DNA from: Gongronella butleri
Taxonomy: Eukaryota; Mucoromycota; Mucoromycetes; Mucorales; Cunninghamellaceae
Reading direction: 5' to 3'
Assembly (NCBI GenBank): GCA_025201375.1
Contig: JAIWZP010000011.1
Coordinates: 578,133 to 642,132 of the forward strand
DNA: 64,000 bases
A program made the translations under genes and the position numbers. A model generated the notes under the pieces. It ran no database searches. It was not told the origin of the DNA and saw nothing but the letters and a program-made list of their open reading frames with translations. Shown here piece after piece: positions 23,801-35,842 of the stretch; positions within the stretch are counted from its first letter, which is position 1; each line of letters begins with the position of its first letter.

Positions 23801-25893
23801 CATTCGCAGTGGACAAGGTCTGGTTTGGGCAAGATGTGGTGCGGTGGGCGTGTTGGCGTGGTGGTGACGACATCCTTTGGTGTGTAGCTGACAATGGCCT
23901 TTAGCCACGTGACGAGCTCTGGTTTGCCGCGCAAAAAGGTCTCAATTTGAGCCATGAGAGTGTCAATGTCGAGGATATCCTGGTTGTACATGTTGAGCAA
24001 CTTGAGAAACACCTCGTAAGACGGCTTGTTCCCAATGTGCTTGCGGATGTGCTCAAAAAGCTCGACTTCCTCGCTCGCCACCGATGGATGTGCGGGATCA
24101 AACCCTTGAGCCGAGCCGCTGCGCCGCACAAAAGGCTGCCCATCGTCGTCGTCGCCATCCACAGCCATCATCATCATCGATTTGATCTTTCGACCCTTTT
24201 TTTTCTTGGTGGTCGGTGTAAACGACGATTGGCTCACGGGCCGCTTGTTGCCGCGCACTGTCAAAAAAAAAAAAGGAAAAAAAAAGGGGATCAATTCATG
24301 CGTGTCACCGTCGATCCCCGTCCTTTGTCCTACTTGAGCCGATCTCCGGCAAGAATTGTTCAAATTCCTCCAAAAGATCGTCATGCCCGTAAAACAGCTG
24401 CTGCACGTGCGTGTGCACCTCTTGGATCTTGCATTCCTCATGCTGGTAAGTTTGCAGCAGCTCCAGGAATCGCTTGTACGCGTTGGGATCATCGCTAAAT
24501 CGGTTCTAAATCACGAAAAAGAAGGAATTGAATGTCAATTCGGTCTTTTTTTTTTTTTTTTTTTTTTTACCTTGATCTTGTTCACGTATTTGATGGCATT
24601 GTTAAAGTCGACCGCGGGGCGTTTTGGTTCAGGGGCCACGGATGGAGGCGGTGCGCGGCGATGCGGCTGCGATGATGAAGAATTGCCGGCTGACGAGGGC
24701 GCAGGTGGGGCGAATGGTGGCGATGGATGCTGGTGGTGGTGGAGAGGGTGCTGGGGCTGGGGCTGGGGCTGTGCGGAGTGGTGTGTTGACGCGGGTGCAT
24801 GGGATTCTGGCGCGTGGTGCGCGGCATGTGGCGCGTGATGGTATTGGTAGATGGAGCGATGGTGTTGTTGCTGCTGTTGCGATGCATTGGGCGGCAATGG
24901 ATGTTGCTGCTGCTGGTGTTGCTGGTGTTGCTGGTGGTGATGGTGTTGGTGTTGGTGTTGGTGTTGTTGGTGCTGCAGCATCTCCGGGTGGTGATGATGG
25001 AAATAAGGCAATGGCTGCTGCTGGTGCGGCATGGCAAAGGGCGGAGGCGCGTTATAATACGCATGGGGTGGCGGTGGTTGCTGAATGGTGGTGGAGGATG
25101 AGGCATTGGCCAAGCTGAAGTTTGCACCGGTTGTGGTAGTGATGGTGCCTGCCGGCGTCGTCACTCGGATATGGTCATCACTATCATTGGCACACTCAAT
25201 GCTGTAGCCCGGCGGCAGAAACGTGTTGAACCCCGAGATCAACGCGGGATACCCTTGAAACAGCGACGACACGCGCTCAATCACCCCGGGGGTATCAATT
25301 CTAGAAAAAAAAAACGGAAAAAAATGGGAAAAATAGAGAAAAAAGAGAAAAAAAGAACGAGTCAGCTGCCATTTGTCCCTCTTTTTTTTTTTTTTTTGCC
25401 CTCTCCCTCTCCACGCGGTCTCTCTCCAATTGGGCAGAAATGACTTGCGAGTGGCTCTTAAAATCCTTCATGATGTCCAAAAAGCGATTGTACACGTCCG
25501 GTCTGTCTCCAAAGCGCGCCTTGACCTGATCCAGGTACTGTAGAGCATCCTTGACGTTGAGAGGGCGATACCCCGAGTCTTTGGCAGTAGCGGGACGCGT
25601 CGCTGTTGAGTCCGACGGCGGATAACTTGAAGGTTGTGCAGGCGACGACGTTGCAGGCGCATACGACGCGGTCCCCGCACTCAGTGGCGGCAGCTGGTAC
25701 ACAAGTTCCATCTTCTTGACCGCAGCAGACAGATTGGACGTGTTGGTGGGCGATAAATACGAGGCCCTGCACAGTGTTGAAAGGTGTGAGAAAAGAAATG
25801 CACCACAAAAAGAGAAAAAAAAACACGCTCCATGACCCGCGCCCCTTTTTCATTTTACCTGGGGGTATTATTCTGGAGGGGAGACGAGGTCAT
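20851..25893 (-). CDS. SIN3: Sin3 transcriptional corepressor, 1317 aa, 13 exons
   Basis: Scaffold of the Sin3-Rpd3 histone deacetylase complex. Exons (complement): 25893-25859, 25766-25449, 25300-24571, 24505-24334, 24257-23761, 23685-23528, 23444-23159, 23016-22147, 22084-21964, 21887-21718, 21645-21487, 21394-21237, 21130-20851. PAH1 starts near residue 80 ([18 protein letters not shown], then [18 protein letters not shown]). PAH2 is near 350-415 ([19 protein letters not shown]). A PAH3-like repeat follows ([20 protein letters not shown]). The HDAC-interaction region begins around 565 ([20 protein letters not shown]). The C-terminal Sin3 domain has [19 protein letters not shown]. Between PAH1 and PAH2 lies a His/Gln/Pro-rich spacer. 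Introns 2 and 9 need GC donors (both GCAAGT). Divergent from the FMN-binding protein gene. Confidence 0.93.
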
Positions 25894-26146
25894 GCGCAGT
25901 CAAAAACGACAGAGCCAAGCAACAAAAAGAGAAACAAGCAAGGTGAGATACAGCAAAAAAAAAAAAAAGACAACACAAATGGCAAAAAGGAGGGCAAGGG
26001 AAAAGAAGAAAGAAAATTGAAAAAAAGGGGGTCAATTGTGTGTACCGCCGCATTTGAAACCCCGATTCTTTAAAAGGATAAAGGGGGGATTTCGCCCTGA
26101 TTTGCGCTCTTTTCTTTCTTTTTTTTTTTGTCTTTTTCCGCCACCC
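25894..26146. promoter_or_regulatory. 253-bp divergent promoter between SIN3 and the FMN-binding protein gene
   Basis: The two ATGs point away from each other across 253 bp containing A-runs on one side and T-runs on the other. No specific factor site is identified. Confidence 0.55.
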
Positions 26147-27077
26147 ATGCCCTTGAGTCCCGCGTCCCCCACGCCCAAAGGCACCGTGCCTTGGCACTCT
26201 CACTTGAAAAAGAGCTATACCAAGAATTTTTTATATGTCGACCAGCCGAGTAAATGATTTTTTTTCTCAAAAATCCCAGTTTTTCACCTTTTTTTTCGTG
26301 TTAGTCCTGTTGTCCATGGCCAATATCAAGCGGTCTGGCGACGTGTCCATGCACTGTCTCGAGTTCAAGGACTTTGTCGACGACGACGAGCGATTTCTTG
26401 TGTTTCACATTGCGCTCAATGACACATTGATGGGCGACATCAAGTCTGATCCCCACGCGCGGTTGTGCTGGTATGCAACAAATCATGTTTTGCCATGGGA
26501 ACGAGCCGCAATCGCGACTGACGCGCCATTTTTATATAATGGGCTAGGACGATGCCAAAGACAAAAGAATATTATAAACTTGAGGGCAAGTTTTATATCG
26601 CGTCTGCGCCGATCCAGGTGACGCGATTCCCGCCGCCTCGGCTGGTCGAGGGGGTGGCTGCCGCGGACTATTGGGAGGAGCGGCGCACCAGTCATTGGAA
26701 GAAGCTGGACGACGCCACGCGCGCCACGTATACCTGGCCGTCGCGTGGTGATGCGCCTCGCGCCGAGAAACAGGCGTTTGCGTGCCAGTCGCTCGCTTAT
26801 TATGACGCCAAGCAGCCCGCGAACCAATTGCACGTCGTCCATGATATCGCCATGGACAACTTTTGCCTCCTTCTCTACAAGATCACAGAAGTCGAGCACC
26901 TCGACTATAACGCATTCCCACCAAAGCGAACTGTAAGCCCTTTTTCTTTTCTTTTTTTCTTTTCTTTTCTTTTTTTTTTGTTGCCAATGGCCTCAATTCG
27001 TTTTTATTTTCCCTCTTTAGCTGTACACGGTCTCTGCAAAGGACAATCAATGGTCTATGCAAGAGCTCAACCCGTAA
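26147..27077 (+). CDS. FMN-binding split-barrel protein, Alr4036/PNPOx-like, 236 aa
   Basis: Member of the pyridoxamine 5'-phosphate oxidase-like, Alr4036-type flavoprotein family; the substrate of fungal members is not firmly known. Exons: 26147-26249, 26305-26470, 26548-26932, 27021-27077. The N-terminus reads VPWHSHLKKSYTKNFLYVDQ, followed by ILLSMANIKRSGDVSMHCLE (the LATV-R-TV part of the fold). Next come ALNDTLMGDIKSDPHARLCW, then TMPKTKEYYKLEGKFYI (PKTREQFR-like motif), then EYW-type SHWKKLDDATRATYTWPSRG. The C-terminus has LLLYKITEVEHLDYNAFPPK and WSMQELNP. All junctions restore known family motifs. FMN binding is inferred from the family, not shown. Confidence 0.85.
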
Positions 27078-28450
27078 TTTACAGGTGTTGCACTTGGAAT
27101 TAAAGTTCACCATGTCGCTGACTATGCCCATTGCTTGTGTCACCCACATTTGGACAATCAGGAGGCAATTTGGGGAGCATGGGGACGCGCGGCTTGGCGC
27201 CTAACAAGCAAATCAATGTGAAAAAACAAAACAAAAAGAGGTTAAAGGGCCATTGGACGCGCGCGAGGTGGGGGTGTGGCACGCGCCAGCAAGGCCGAGA
27301 GAGACATGGGAAGGACGACCAGAAAGAAAAATAAGGTTGTGGACGCTGTCTTTTGATGGGGGCTTGACAAAACAAATGCGGAAACAACCAAAAGCCTCTG
27401 ATGTTGATTCTTGCGGCTCCGTTTTTTTTTTTTTTAACCTGTGCATTGTGGTCGACCTGACTCTGGCCGTGCTGGAGGATCATGACGATCTCTGCACCGA
27501 CCCACCCAATGGCTGAAAATAGAGCAAAACGACCAAAAAAGGGATTTTTAGTTGATTGATCGACTCCAGGTCCAGATTTTTCATTTTCCTGATGGTGAGC
27601 GGATGCAGCTTCCGCTCAGGCCAATGAGTGGGGGCTCATTGGACACCCCGGCGCGCTGGCGCCGGCCATTCAATGGATGAAAAAGGCAAAAATGCTGGAA
27701 AAGTGAATCATTGGCTTCTGAGGTCTGATTTTGCTTGACTTGATGGTGTCATTACTTTTTTCTGGTGTGCTACAATGTGATGTGGTGTGCCATTGAACGA
27801 GAAAAGCGAAATGGCTCCGGAAAATTGGAAAAAAAAAGCTCATTGAAGACGCTCAAGCCATCCGTGATGCGCATTGTTGTGGTTTTTCCTAATGCAGAGC
27901 CTTGCAGCTGCTGGTCACAAAGTTGGGCTCATTCATCACGCAATCATTGCAGACCAGGTGAGGAATAAAAAAGAGAAAATAGGCAAAAAAAAAGGAGGTT
28001 TTGGTCTTGTGCTTGGCCGGGGATGTTTTGTTGGCCGCCGGATGGATGGAATTTTGGGCCGCCGCTGTCTTGGAAATGAAAAGATCGGCGTGAGACATGC
28101 AGGAACAGAGGGGGCGGAGCGAGAGAAAAAGTGGGGAAGCGGGTTTGTGCGCCTTTTTTTTCATACTGAACGCACGCAATTAAAGGATGCGCGTCTGGGA
28201 TGCCTGCGGCTCACGCTTCCCTAAAGGCAATGGCATTGTCATTGGAGGATGCGGCTGGTTACATTTTGATAATTGGCATTGTGTTCCTGGAAAAAACAGC
28301 CGCGTGAAGCAAAGAGCGTGTGTGCAAAAGATGCGCGTCATTGGGGCGGAGCTCCAAAGCGGGGTGCAGGCCCAAAAAGGGACAGAAAAAAAAGGACGTG
28401 CCAGTTCGGCTTGTCGCCGTTCCTCTTTCCTTTTCTTTTTCACCTTGGAA
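27078..28450. other. intergenic, no supported gene
   Basis: 1.37 kb upstream of the kinesin gene. Short open frames only. Sequence just before 28451 is pyrimidine-rich and probably the kinesin leader. Confidence 0.5.
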
Positions 28451-31400
28451 ATGACTTCCACCGCTGTTAGGTACGTGTGCGCGGTCTGTAAACAGGCATT
28501 GAAAGCGGCACGCGGCGCTTTTTCAACTCGTGGCTCATTTTTTTTGTTTCCTCTCACCAGGGTCGGGCTTCGCGTACGCCCCTTGACACACAAGGAGCAG
28601 CTTTCCAATTGCACCGAGTGTATTTCCTTTATCCCCAACGAGCCGCAGGTATTGATAGGCACCGACAAGTCGTTTACTTTTGACTATGTCTACAGCCCTC
28701 AGTCCGCGCAAGATGACGTTTACTCCACGGCCGCCAAGCCGCTCCTTGACAAGCTTTTCGAAGGGTGAGCGCCCTTTTTTTGTTTAAAAAAAGTCGACTA
28801 AATTGCTCACCTGCTTTCCCCCCCCCTTTTTTCCCCCAATTTCTATAGGTTCAACGCGACAATTCTGGCCTACGGGTAAGAAAAAATGAACGAAAACGAA
28901 AAAAAGCAAAAAATACGCCATGTTCTCGATTTGACACCTTTTTTTCATCAGTCAAACGGGTTCCGGCAAGACGTACAGCATGGGCACGAGTCTCGAGAAC
29001 ACAAGCAGCCCAGAATTTCAAGGTAAAAAAAAGAGACGAGGGGAGACAGATGGGCTGACAAGACACCCGTTCCGAACCTTATCACCCTTTTTTCTTTCTA
29101 TTTTTTTTGCGTTAGGCATTGTACCACGGTGCATCACCGAGCTATACCGACGATTGGACGAGATGAAAGCGACGACAGCGGGCTATGATGCCCAGGTTTA
29201 TGTTTCGTTTTTGGAGCTTTACAATGAAGACTTGCTTGATTTGCTGAATCCTGACAGCCATCCGCGGCGCGCCAAGCTCATGGGGCCTCCACCCGTGGAA
29301 ATTTCCATCCGTGAGGACATTGCAGGCAACATTTATTGGAGTGGCGTCAAAGAAGAACCGTGCACCTGCCCTGAAGATCTGTTCAAGTATGAAAAAAAGA
29401 AAAAGGGGGCAAAAGGGGGGGGGGAAGGGCAAAACAAGCGGTCCGACAGCGGATTCAGTGGTCTGACAACTTTTTTTTTTTTTGTCTGTGTGTGTCTGTG
29501 TGTGTGGTTGCACTTGCCTCTTTTTTTTTTCAAACTCCAGCTACCTGGCCAAGGGCTCTTTATGTCGCACAACAGGCGCCACCGACATGAACACCGTGTC
29601 GTCGCGGTCCCACGCCGTGTTTTCCATCATTCTAAAGCAGCAGCGGCCGGACGCCAATGACCTGATTAGCAAGTTCCACTTTGTTGATTTGGCCGGATCC
29701 GAAAGAGTAAGTTTTTTTTTTTTTTTTTTGGTTTTTTGGTTTTTGCACCTGATCCCATGATTTTCTTGTGCTACACACGCGCGGGGGCGCCTTTTTTTCA
29801 CTTTTTTGTTGATGTTTTTGCAATTTGGACTAACGTGGTGGTGGCAATTGGTCTCCCTATTTTTTTTTTCACTAGTTGAAACGCACGAATGCACAAGGTG
29901 ACCGAGCCAAAGAGGGCATTGCGATCAATTCTGGCCTCTTAGCGCTTGGCAATGTGATTTCGGCGCTGGGCGACGAGCAGCGACGTGTGTCACACGTGCC
30001 TTACCGTGATTCCAAGCTGACGCGTCTGTTGCAAGACTCATTGGGCGGCAATTCGCAGACATTGATGCTTGCGTGCGTATCGCCAGCGGATACCAATTTT
30101 ATGGAAACGCTCAACACGCTGAAATACGCGAATCGTGCGCGCAACATTAAGAACCGCGTCGTGATCAACCAAGATTTTGCTGGCAGCTCGATCGAGGTGA
30201 ACCAATTGCGCGCGCAGGTGGCGCGATTGCGCATGGAATTGGCCAGTGTGCGCACTGAAGGCGGCGGCGTTGGCGGCGGCGGCTCGGGCCTGGCCACCAC
30301 AACGTCTTTTGAAGAGAATCGTGCCCTCCGACACGAAGTGACGCGTCTGCGCGATCGTCTGCAGGATCTGTCGACGTCTCTTATCCAAGTGACCAGCGAG
30401 CGCGACACAATGCGCATGGAGAAGGAATTGAACGAGTTTCTGCAATACGAGCAGCGCGTCGATGGTGTCAATTCCTACCAAAAGGATGCGTCGATCCTGG
30501 ATCCGCTTGCAAACGATTCGCAATTGCATGCCTTGCCGATGATCAAGCAATATCAGGAAACCATCCAACGTCTCACCAATGAGCTTGCCGACACAAAGGA
30601 CAGCCTTGATCTCATGAAAACGGAGAAGCAGGCGGCGGCTCTGTTCCACGCGCCGCCCTTGTCCAGCACTCTCACCTTTAGTTCGAGGACCAATGCCTCG
30701 TCCACATCGGCTCGCACAAGAAACACTAGCAAATCTGCACGTCACCACCCACACACGCGCCGCCGCCGCCCAGCCGCTCTGTCCAGCAGCTCCACCACCA
30801 CGTCCCAGCGCCGTCGCCGCCCACCCATGCCCGCCGCATCGCTTACGCAATGGCATTCGGACAATGACGATGACGACGAGGGGTATTTCCAAGAGGATGA
30901 TGACCCGCTGCGCCATGATATCAAGTCTAGCATTGCACGCGCTCGCGAGGAGATCCAACGCGGCATGCAAATGCTCGAGCTTGTCAAGGTAAAATGAAAA
31001 AAAAAGATGAAAGAAAAAAAAACCGGGAGAAAAGATGAAAAAAATGCAAAATATGCAAAAAAAAAAAAAAAAATGAAAAAGATTTGATCACTTATTCATT
31101 CCCTTATGCTTAGCCCTTGGATGATACGGCCACCGAATGGGAGAATGAGCTCAAGGCATTTGAAGAAGCCGAGGCCAAGATGTATGGCGAACATGGCATG
31201 CAGCGCATGACCTCGGACGAGGGCAATTACACAGCCTCGCCATCGCCGGAGGCCAATGATTTGGACGATGAAATCGACGCTCTGGTAAGCCAGAAAGAGA
31301 AGAAAGAAAATCGCATGAGGTCATTTTTTATCTTATTTTTATGACATTTTTTTCACCATTTTCAATTTGTTTCTTCTCCTTTTCTTTTTCTCTCAAGGCG

Positions 31401-32556
31401 GTCCCCTCTTGGGATGATCACAAAGAGACCCAGGACGCGAATGACGCGACGGTGGCCGACAAGGCGTCCGAAATGGTGGCCAGCGACGATAAAAAGGAGG
31501 TTTCCAATCACAAATCGGCGCCAAAGGATGGCGAGCACAACCCGCAGCTGATCCGCATGCTCCATCAGATCCAATCGGACATTCGTGTCAAAGAGGAGCT
31601 TGTGTCTCACCTTGAAAAGTCCGAGACCGAATACAATTTCATGCGACGCAAGTTTGACGAGAAAATGGAGGAGATGGAGTCGCGGTTGGCGGGATTGCAG
31701 CAAGAGCGCGATCTTGCGCTGAGCAAGACCAAGTCGACGTTTGCGAGCAAGGCCAAGCAAGATGCGAGCGCGCAATTGCGCGAGAAGCAGCAACTGATCG
31801 ACATTCGGCACGCGTACGAGAACAAGATGAAGTCGCTGTTGACGGAGATTCAGGATTTGCGACGCAAATACTCGCAGACGACCATGACGATGCAGGCGAC
31901 GCGCAATCAAAACGACTCGCTGCTGCGGTCGCTGCGCGTGAATGTGGAAACGCTGAAAATGGAGAAAAAGCGGATGATCAAGCGCATGAAGCACGAGGCC
32001 GAGCGTGTCCGCGAGCAAATGACACTGCAGGATCGCAAGATCCACCAGCTGCAGCGCATGCATGCGGAAGCCAACCAACAGCGCAAGCGATTGGAGCGAG
32101 AACACGAGAAACAAAAGATCACGCTCAAGCGGCGCAACGAGGAGGTCCTTGTCAACAACAATCAGCTCAAGCAACTGACCCAGATCCTCAAAAAGGCTGT
32201 CCGCGAGGGCGGTGTCCTCGACGAGCGTCTGCTCACCAAGGTGTCGCGTGTTCTTGGCGGCTCGTTTGCCATTCTCATGCGTGGCGGCATTGGCATGCGT
32301 GCCCACGGAATCAACACGTCTTCTTCCTCTGTCACACGCCAGCGCAAGCGCCGCAACACCGTCCCTGTCCACATCAGAGCAACACGCAAGAAGCAATTCC
32401 TCGATCGTGCCCTGTACCAGCTCATCCAAGGTAAAATATATTTTGGAGAAAATTGAGAAGAAATCGGGGGACCGTTGGGTTAAAGCGCCGATCCAAAAAA
32501 GAAAGAGGTCGCTGGAAAAAAAAGGGGTCACTAAAAAAAATTGCTATTTTTTTTTC

Positions 32557-32590
<34 letters not shown>

Positions 32591-34236
32591 GCAAACAGGC
32601 GATTGTGGAGATGGAGCAGCTGCTTTTCAAACGCGAGCGTCTTGCTGCTGAGAAATTGGAGTTGATGGAGGAGCGCAAGCACATTTATCTGATGGAGAAG
32701 GAGACGGCGGAGCGTACGGGCCAGCCGACAGACACGATGGGAGTGGAATTGATGGATGAGCGCATTGACATGATCTCGTCCGAGATTTCTTACCTGTCTG
32801 CGCGCATCCGAGCGCTTCAATCGGACGCGGCAGCAGCGGCCTCATCATCGCCGTCGTCAGACCATTCGTCGCAGCAAGCGGCGCACGACGCGTCGGGTGC
32901 CAAGGAAAAGCGCGTCACGTTTGCCGACGACATCATTTTGGATGCGCTGCCCCAGAAAGACCAGCAGCATCAGCAAGATGAATGGCAAGATTTGGACGCC
33001 ATGGAGGAAATGTTCAGCGTGCCTCCGTCTGCGGCGCCCGAAGTGGCGTATGACATGACGCTCAAGATCCTCAAATCGCTCGAAGCGGACGAAAGCAGGC
33101 GCATTGCCGAAGGTCTGGTGGATGACATTGTGACGATCCGCACCAATGAATGTAACCGGCAAGTGACGATGCAGAATCTCGAGCGCACGTCGCAAGACTT
33201 GAGACGTACGCTGATTGTGATGAAGCGTGCGGCCATTGCAACGACGGTGGACAATGAGCACCGAATCCGTCATCTCGAGGCCAAACTCAATGGACAGCAA
33301 TTGGACAAGCAGCAGCATCAAATGGATCTCAAGATCGAAGAGTACATCAACAGCGGAAACACCATTTTCGATAAAATCTACGAAGATGGGCTCCGTGGCC
33401 TGATTACCACGACACCAGAACCCGGATGGGAATACACCTCGCCTTCTACGTTGCTCGATCAAACGTCGCCATCATCCAGTCCGTCCAATCAAGAGCCAAC
33501 CGATTTTTTGAACGCGCCATTCTCTCCCAATTCCATCACGACGTCGCTGACATCGGTTTCCATGGACAATGTGTCCTCGACGGGCTCGTCCACGTCTTCG
33601 TCGAATCCTGTGACTGGTGGTGGTAATGGGCCGACACGCCCAGGATCGTTGTATTTGCAACCATCGACCAGCCTGATGATGACACCAAGCACCATTACCA
33701 ATAGCAATGCCGCGGGTGTGCGTCCGCCGGCCTCATTGCTCGACAAGAATGGCAAATTGACGCGCGACACCACGCCGTCGCCCGATCGATTCTTCAACAT
33801 GATCCAAAAGCGCTTGTCGTGGCAGCAACAGCAGCAACAACAGCGCAACGAGTCGCCCACCATGGCCATTTCCATGCTCAATCCTGCGGAATTTGCGCGA
33901 TACGCGTCCACAGACCGTGAATCATCGACGTCATCGATTCGCAGCAGCCACGTGCGCCGCTCGTCTATCCAATCTGATTTCAGCCAATCGTCGGCGTCAT
34001 CCTCGCAGAGCGGCTCCAATGCCTCTCAAAAGGCCCTGCGCAAACGCGCGTTTTCCTTGCAGCAGCCACCTGTGCCCAATCGTCGCCGCGCATCGTTGCG
34101 TGAATTGTCCATGATGGGCACGTTGCAGCCAACAATGTCGTCGCCTCGCCACATGCCGTCAGATCTCTATTATCCCGTCAAGGATCAGCCATTGTCGCCC
34201 CGCGGCTCGGCATCCACTCTCCACTACCATTACCAA

Positions 34237-34268
<32 letters not shown>

Positions 34269-34587
34269 ACAACAGCAGCCGTCCCAGCCGCGTTCGCCCT
34301 CGTCACTCTTGCGTCGCCCGTCATCTGTTGCCACCTTTTCGTCCGTCATGCAGCAGCAATATCAACAGCAACAGCAGCAGCAGCATTACCACGCCATGGA
34401 GCGCCGCTCCTCTGCGGGCAGCAGCTCGCCAATGCCCGGAAATGTGTTTGATCGCCTGGCACAGACACCAACGCGCGCATCCAGCGCCAAAATGGCCTAT
34501 CGACACAGCATCAGCAGCATGGATGATCTGCAGCGATGGGACACGCCCGTGTCACGCACATCCAGTGCAATGAGCCAATACTCTTAA
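28451..34587 (+). CDS. kinesin-4-like motor protein, 1690 aa
   Basis: Microtubule motor with an N-terminal head. Exons: 28451-28470, 28561-28764, 28849-28875, 28952-29022, 29116-29386, 29541-29706, 29876-30988, 31114-31284, 31398-32430, 32591-34587. The motor spans about residues 1-350: P-loop GQTGSGKT at 84-91, switch I NTVSSRSH at 215-222, switch II DLAGSE at 247-252. It continues with [14 protein letters not shown] and [20 protein letters not shown]. These last words match the KIF4/KIF21 (kinesin-4) class best. Coiled coil follows in 355-560 and again about 690-1010 (KETL-like heptads, [18 protein letters not shown]). The last ~550 residues are low complexity, Ser-rich, with three Gln-runs (about 33820-33845, 34230-34280 and 34350-34385). 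Cargo unknown; the tail lacks a recognised domain. Confidence 0.93.
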
Positions 34588-35842
34588 AAAAAAAAAGAGG
34601 AATCAAGCAGGACGCGTCCCTCCAATGTACATTTTTTTTCTTTATTTTACTTTTTCTCCCCTCCCTGTTCTTTTTCTTGTCTTTTTTTTTTTTTTTTTTG
34701 GCCTGTATTTATTGATGGGGCCGCCTGTCGCCTGTATCTAACCTATATTGTTATCTGTATCTATTTTGCCTGTACACCAGTAAAAAAAAAAAAAAGACCT
34801 GTTTGATCGTCAAAAAGCCAAAAAAAAAAAACGCGTTTTAGGAGGTGTCTTTTTGCATGTCACGACGCGCTCTTGGGACTCTGGTTTGCGTAAATGCTAA
34901 AAAGGATCTGCCTTGTTCGTCAAAATGGCGCCATTTTGCGCGTCTTTGAGCGATGACAGCATTAATCACGATTTTCACGACAATTCACTTTAAGATTCAT
35001 GGTCGTTTTCATGCCACAGCATGCGACAGATCGTCGTTGCAAGCCTGCTACGTACTAGTTCACAAAATACTGGACGCAAGCTTGCCAAAATGTCCTAAAA
35101 ACATCTATTTCAAGATTGTTCGTTCTTCATCGATCCGATTTTCTTTTAAATTTGGATCAAATCGTTCTTCATCCATCATTTGATGTGGTAAGCAAACGCC
35201 GTGTTTAATTTGGAACGAATTGAACGCATTCCGGAAAAAAGTACCAGTAGAATGTCAAATTGACAATAATTGATTACGCGACTTGCCAGCCAAGCAACGG
35301 ACAAGTCTCAAACTGGTCGTCATTCGAACTGACAATAACAAAAATGGAGTGTGGCCCGACTGCCATCGTCAGTTTTATTGCGCGACATGCGACTTTAACA
35401 TCAAAAGCTGAAAAAATGAATAGTAAAATATTGGCGCGTGTTTGTCCAGAAAAGACCAGAAAATGCACCAAAAGATACGCCTGTCAAAAAAGCGCGTTGT
35501 AAAAAGTCGAAAAAAGCATTACTGCGTGCCGCAGCGTGTCCTGGGTTCAAACGACTGGAAATGCAAACGATGACAAGAAAAAACAGAGTCATTTTGTTGG
35601 CGTATGCTGTTTGATCCTGCATTTTAAATAAAATCCTGGTATTACTCTTCTTTTTCCGCGTTTTTCCTTTTTCAAACGAGCCATGGTTTGCTCCTGGTCC
35701 ATCCTTTGCCAAGAGAGCGCGATCCTACAAAAAATCAGGGGTAAATGTAACCCAGCCGTGGACTGTGAGACGCTTTTAGCCGATTTTGAGCGGCCGCCAT
35801 TACCACTTTGGCCTTTCTTCGCCTTTTTACTTACTTTTCGCC
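34588..35842. other. intergenic, no supported gene
   Basis: 1.25 kb: kinesin 3' region with A/T runs, then AT-rich sequence of the same texture as the repeat deserts (ATTCACTTTAAGATTCATGG and similar). No frame joins into a credible protein. Confidence 0.5.

Noticed and set aside
30038..30970. 310-aa antisense frame opposite the kinesin motor/neck
   Set aside because: Shadow of kinesin exon 7; the sense exon carries conserved kinesin motifs.
31362..32531. Long antisense open frame (389 aa) opposite kinesin exon 9
   Set aside because: Leu/Arg-rich mirror of a coiled-coil coding region; no family similarity and the sense strand is clearly coding.
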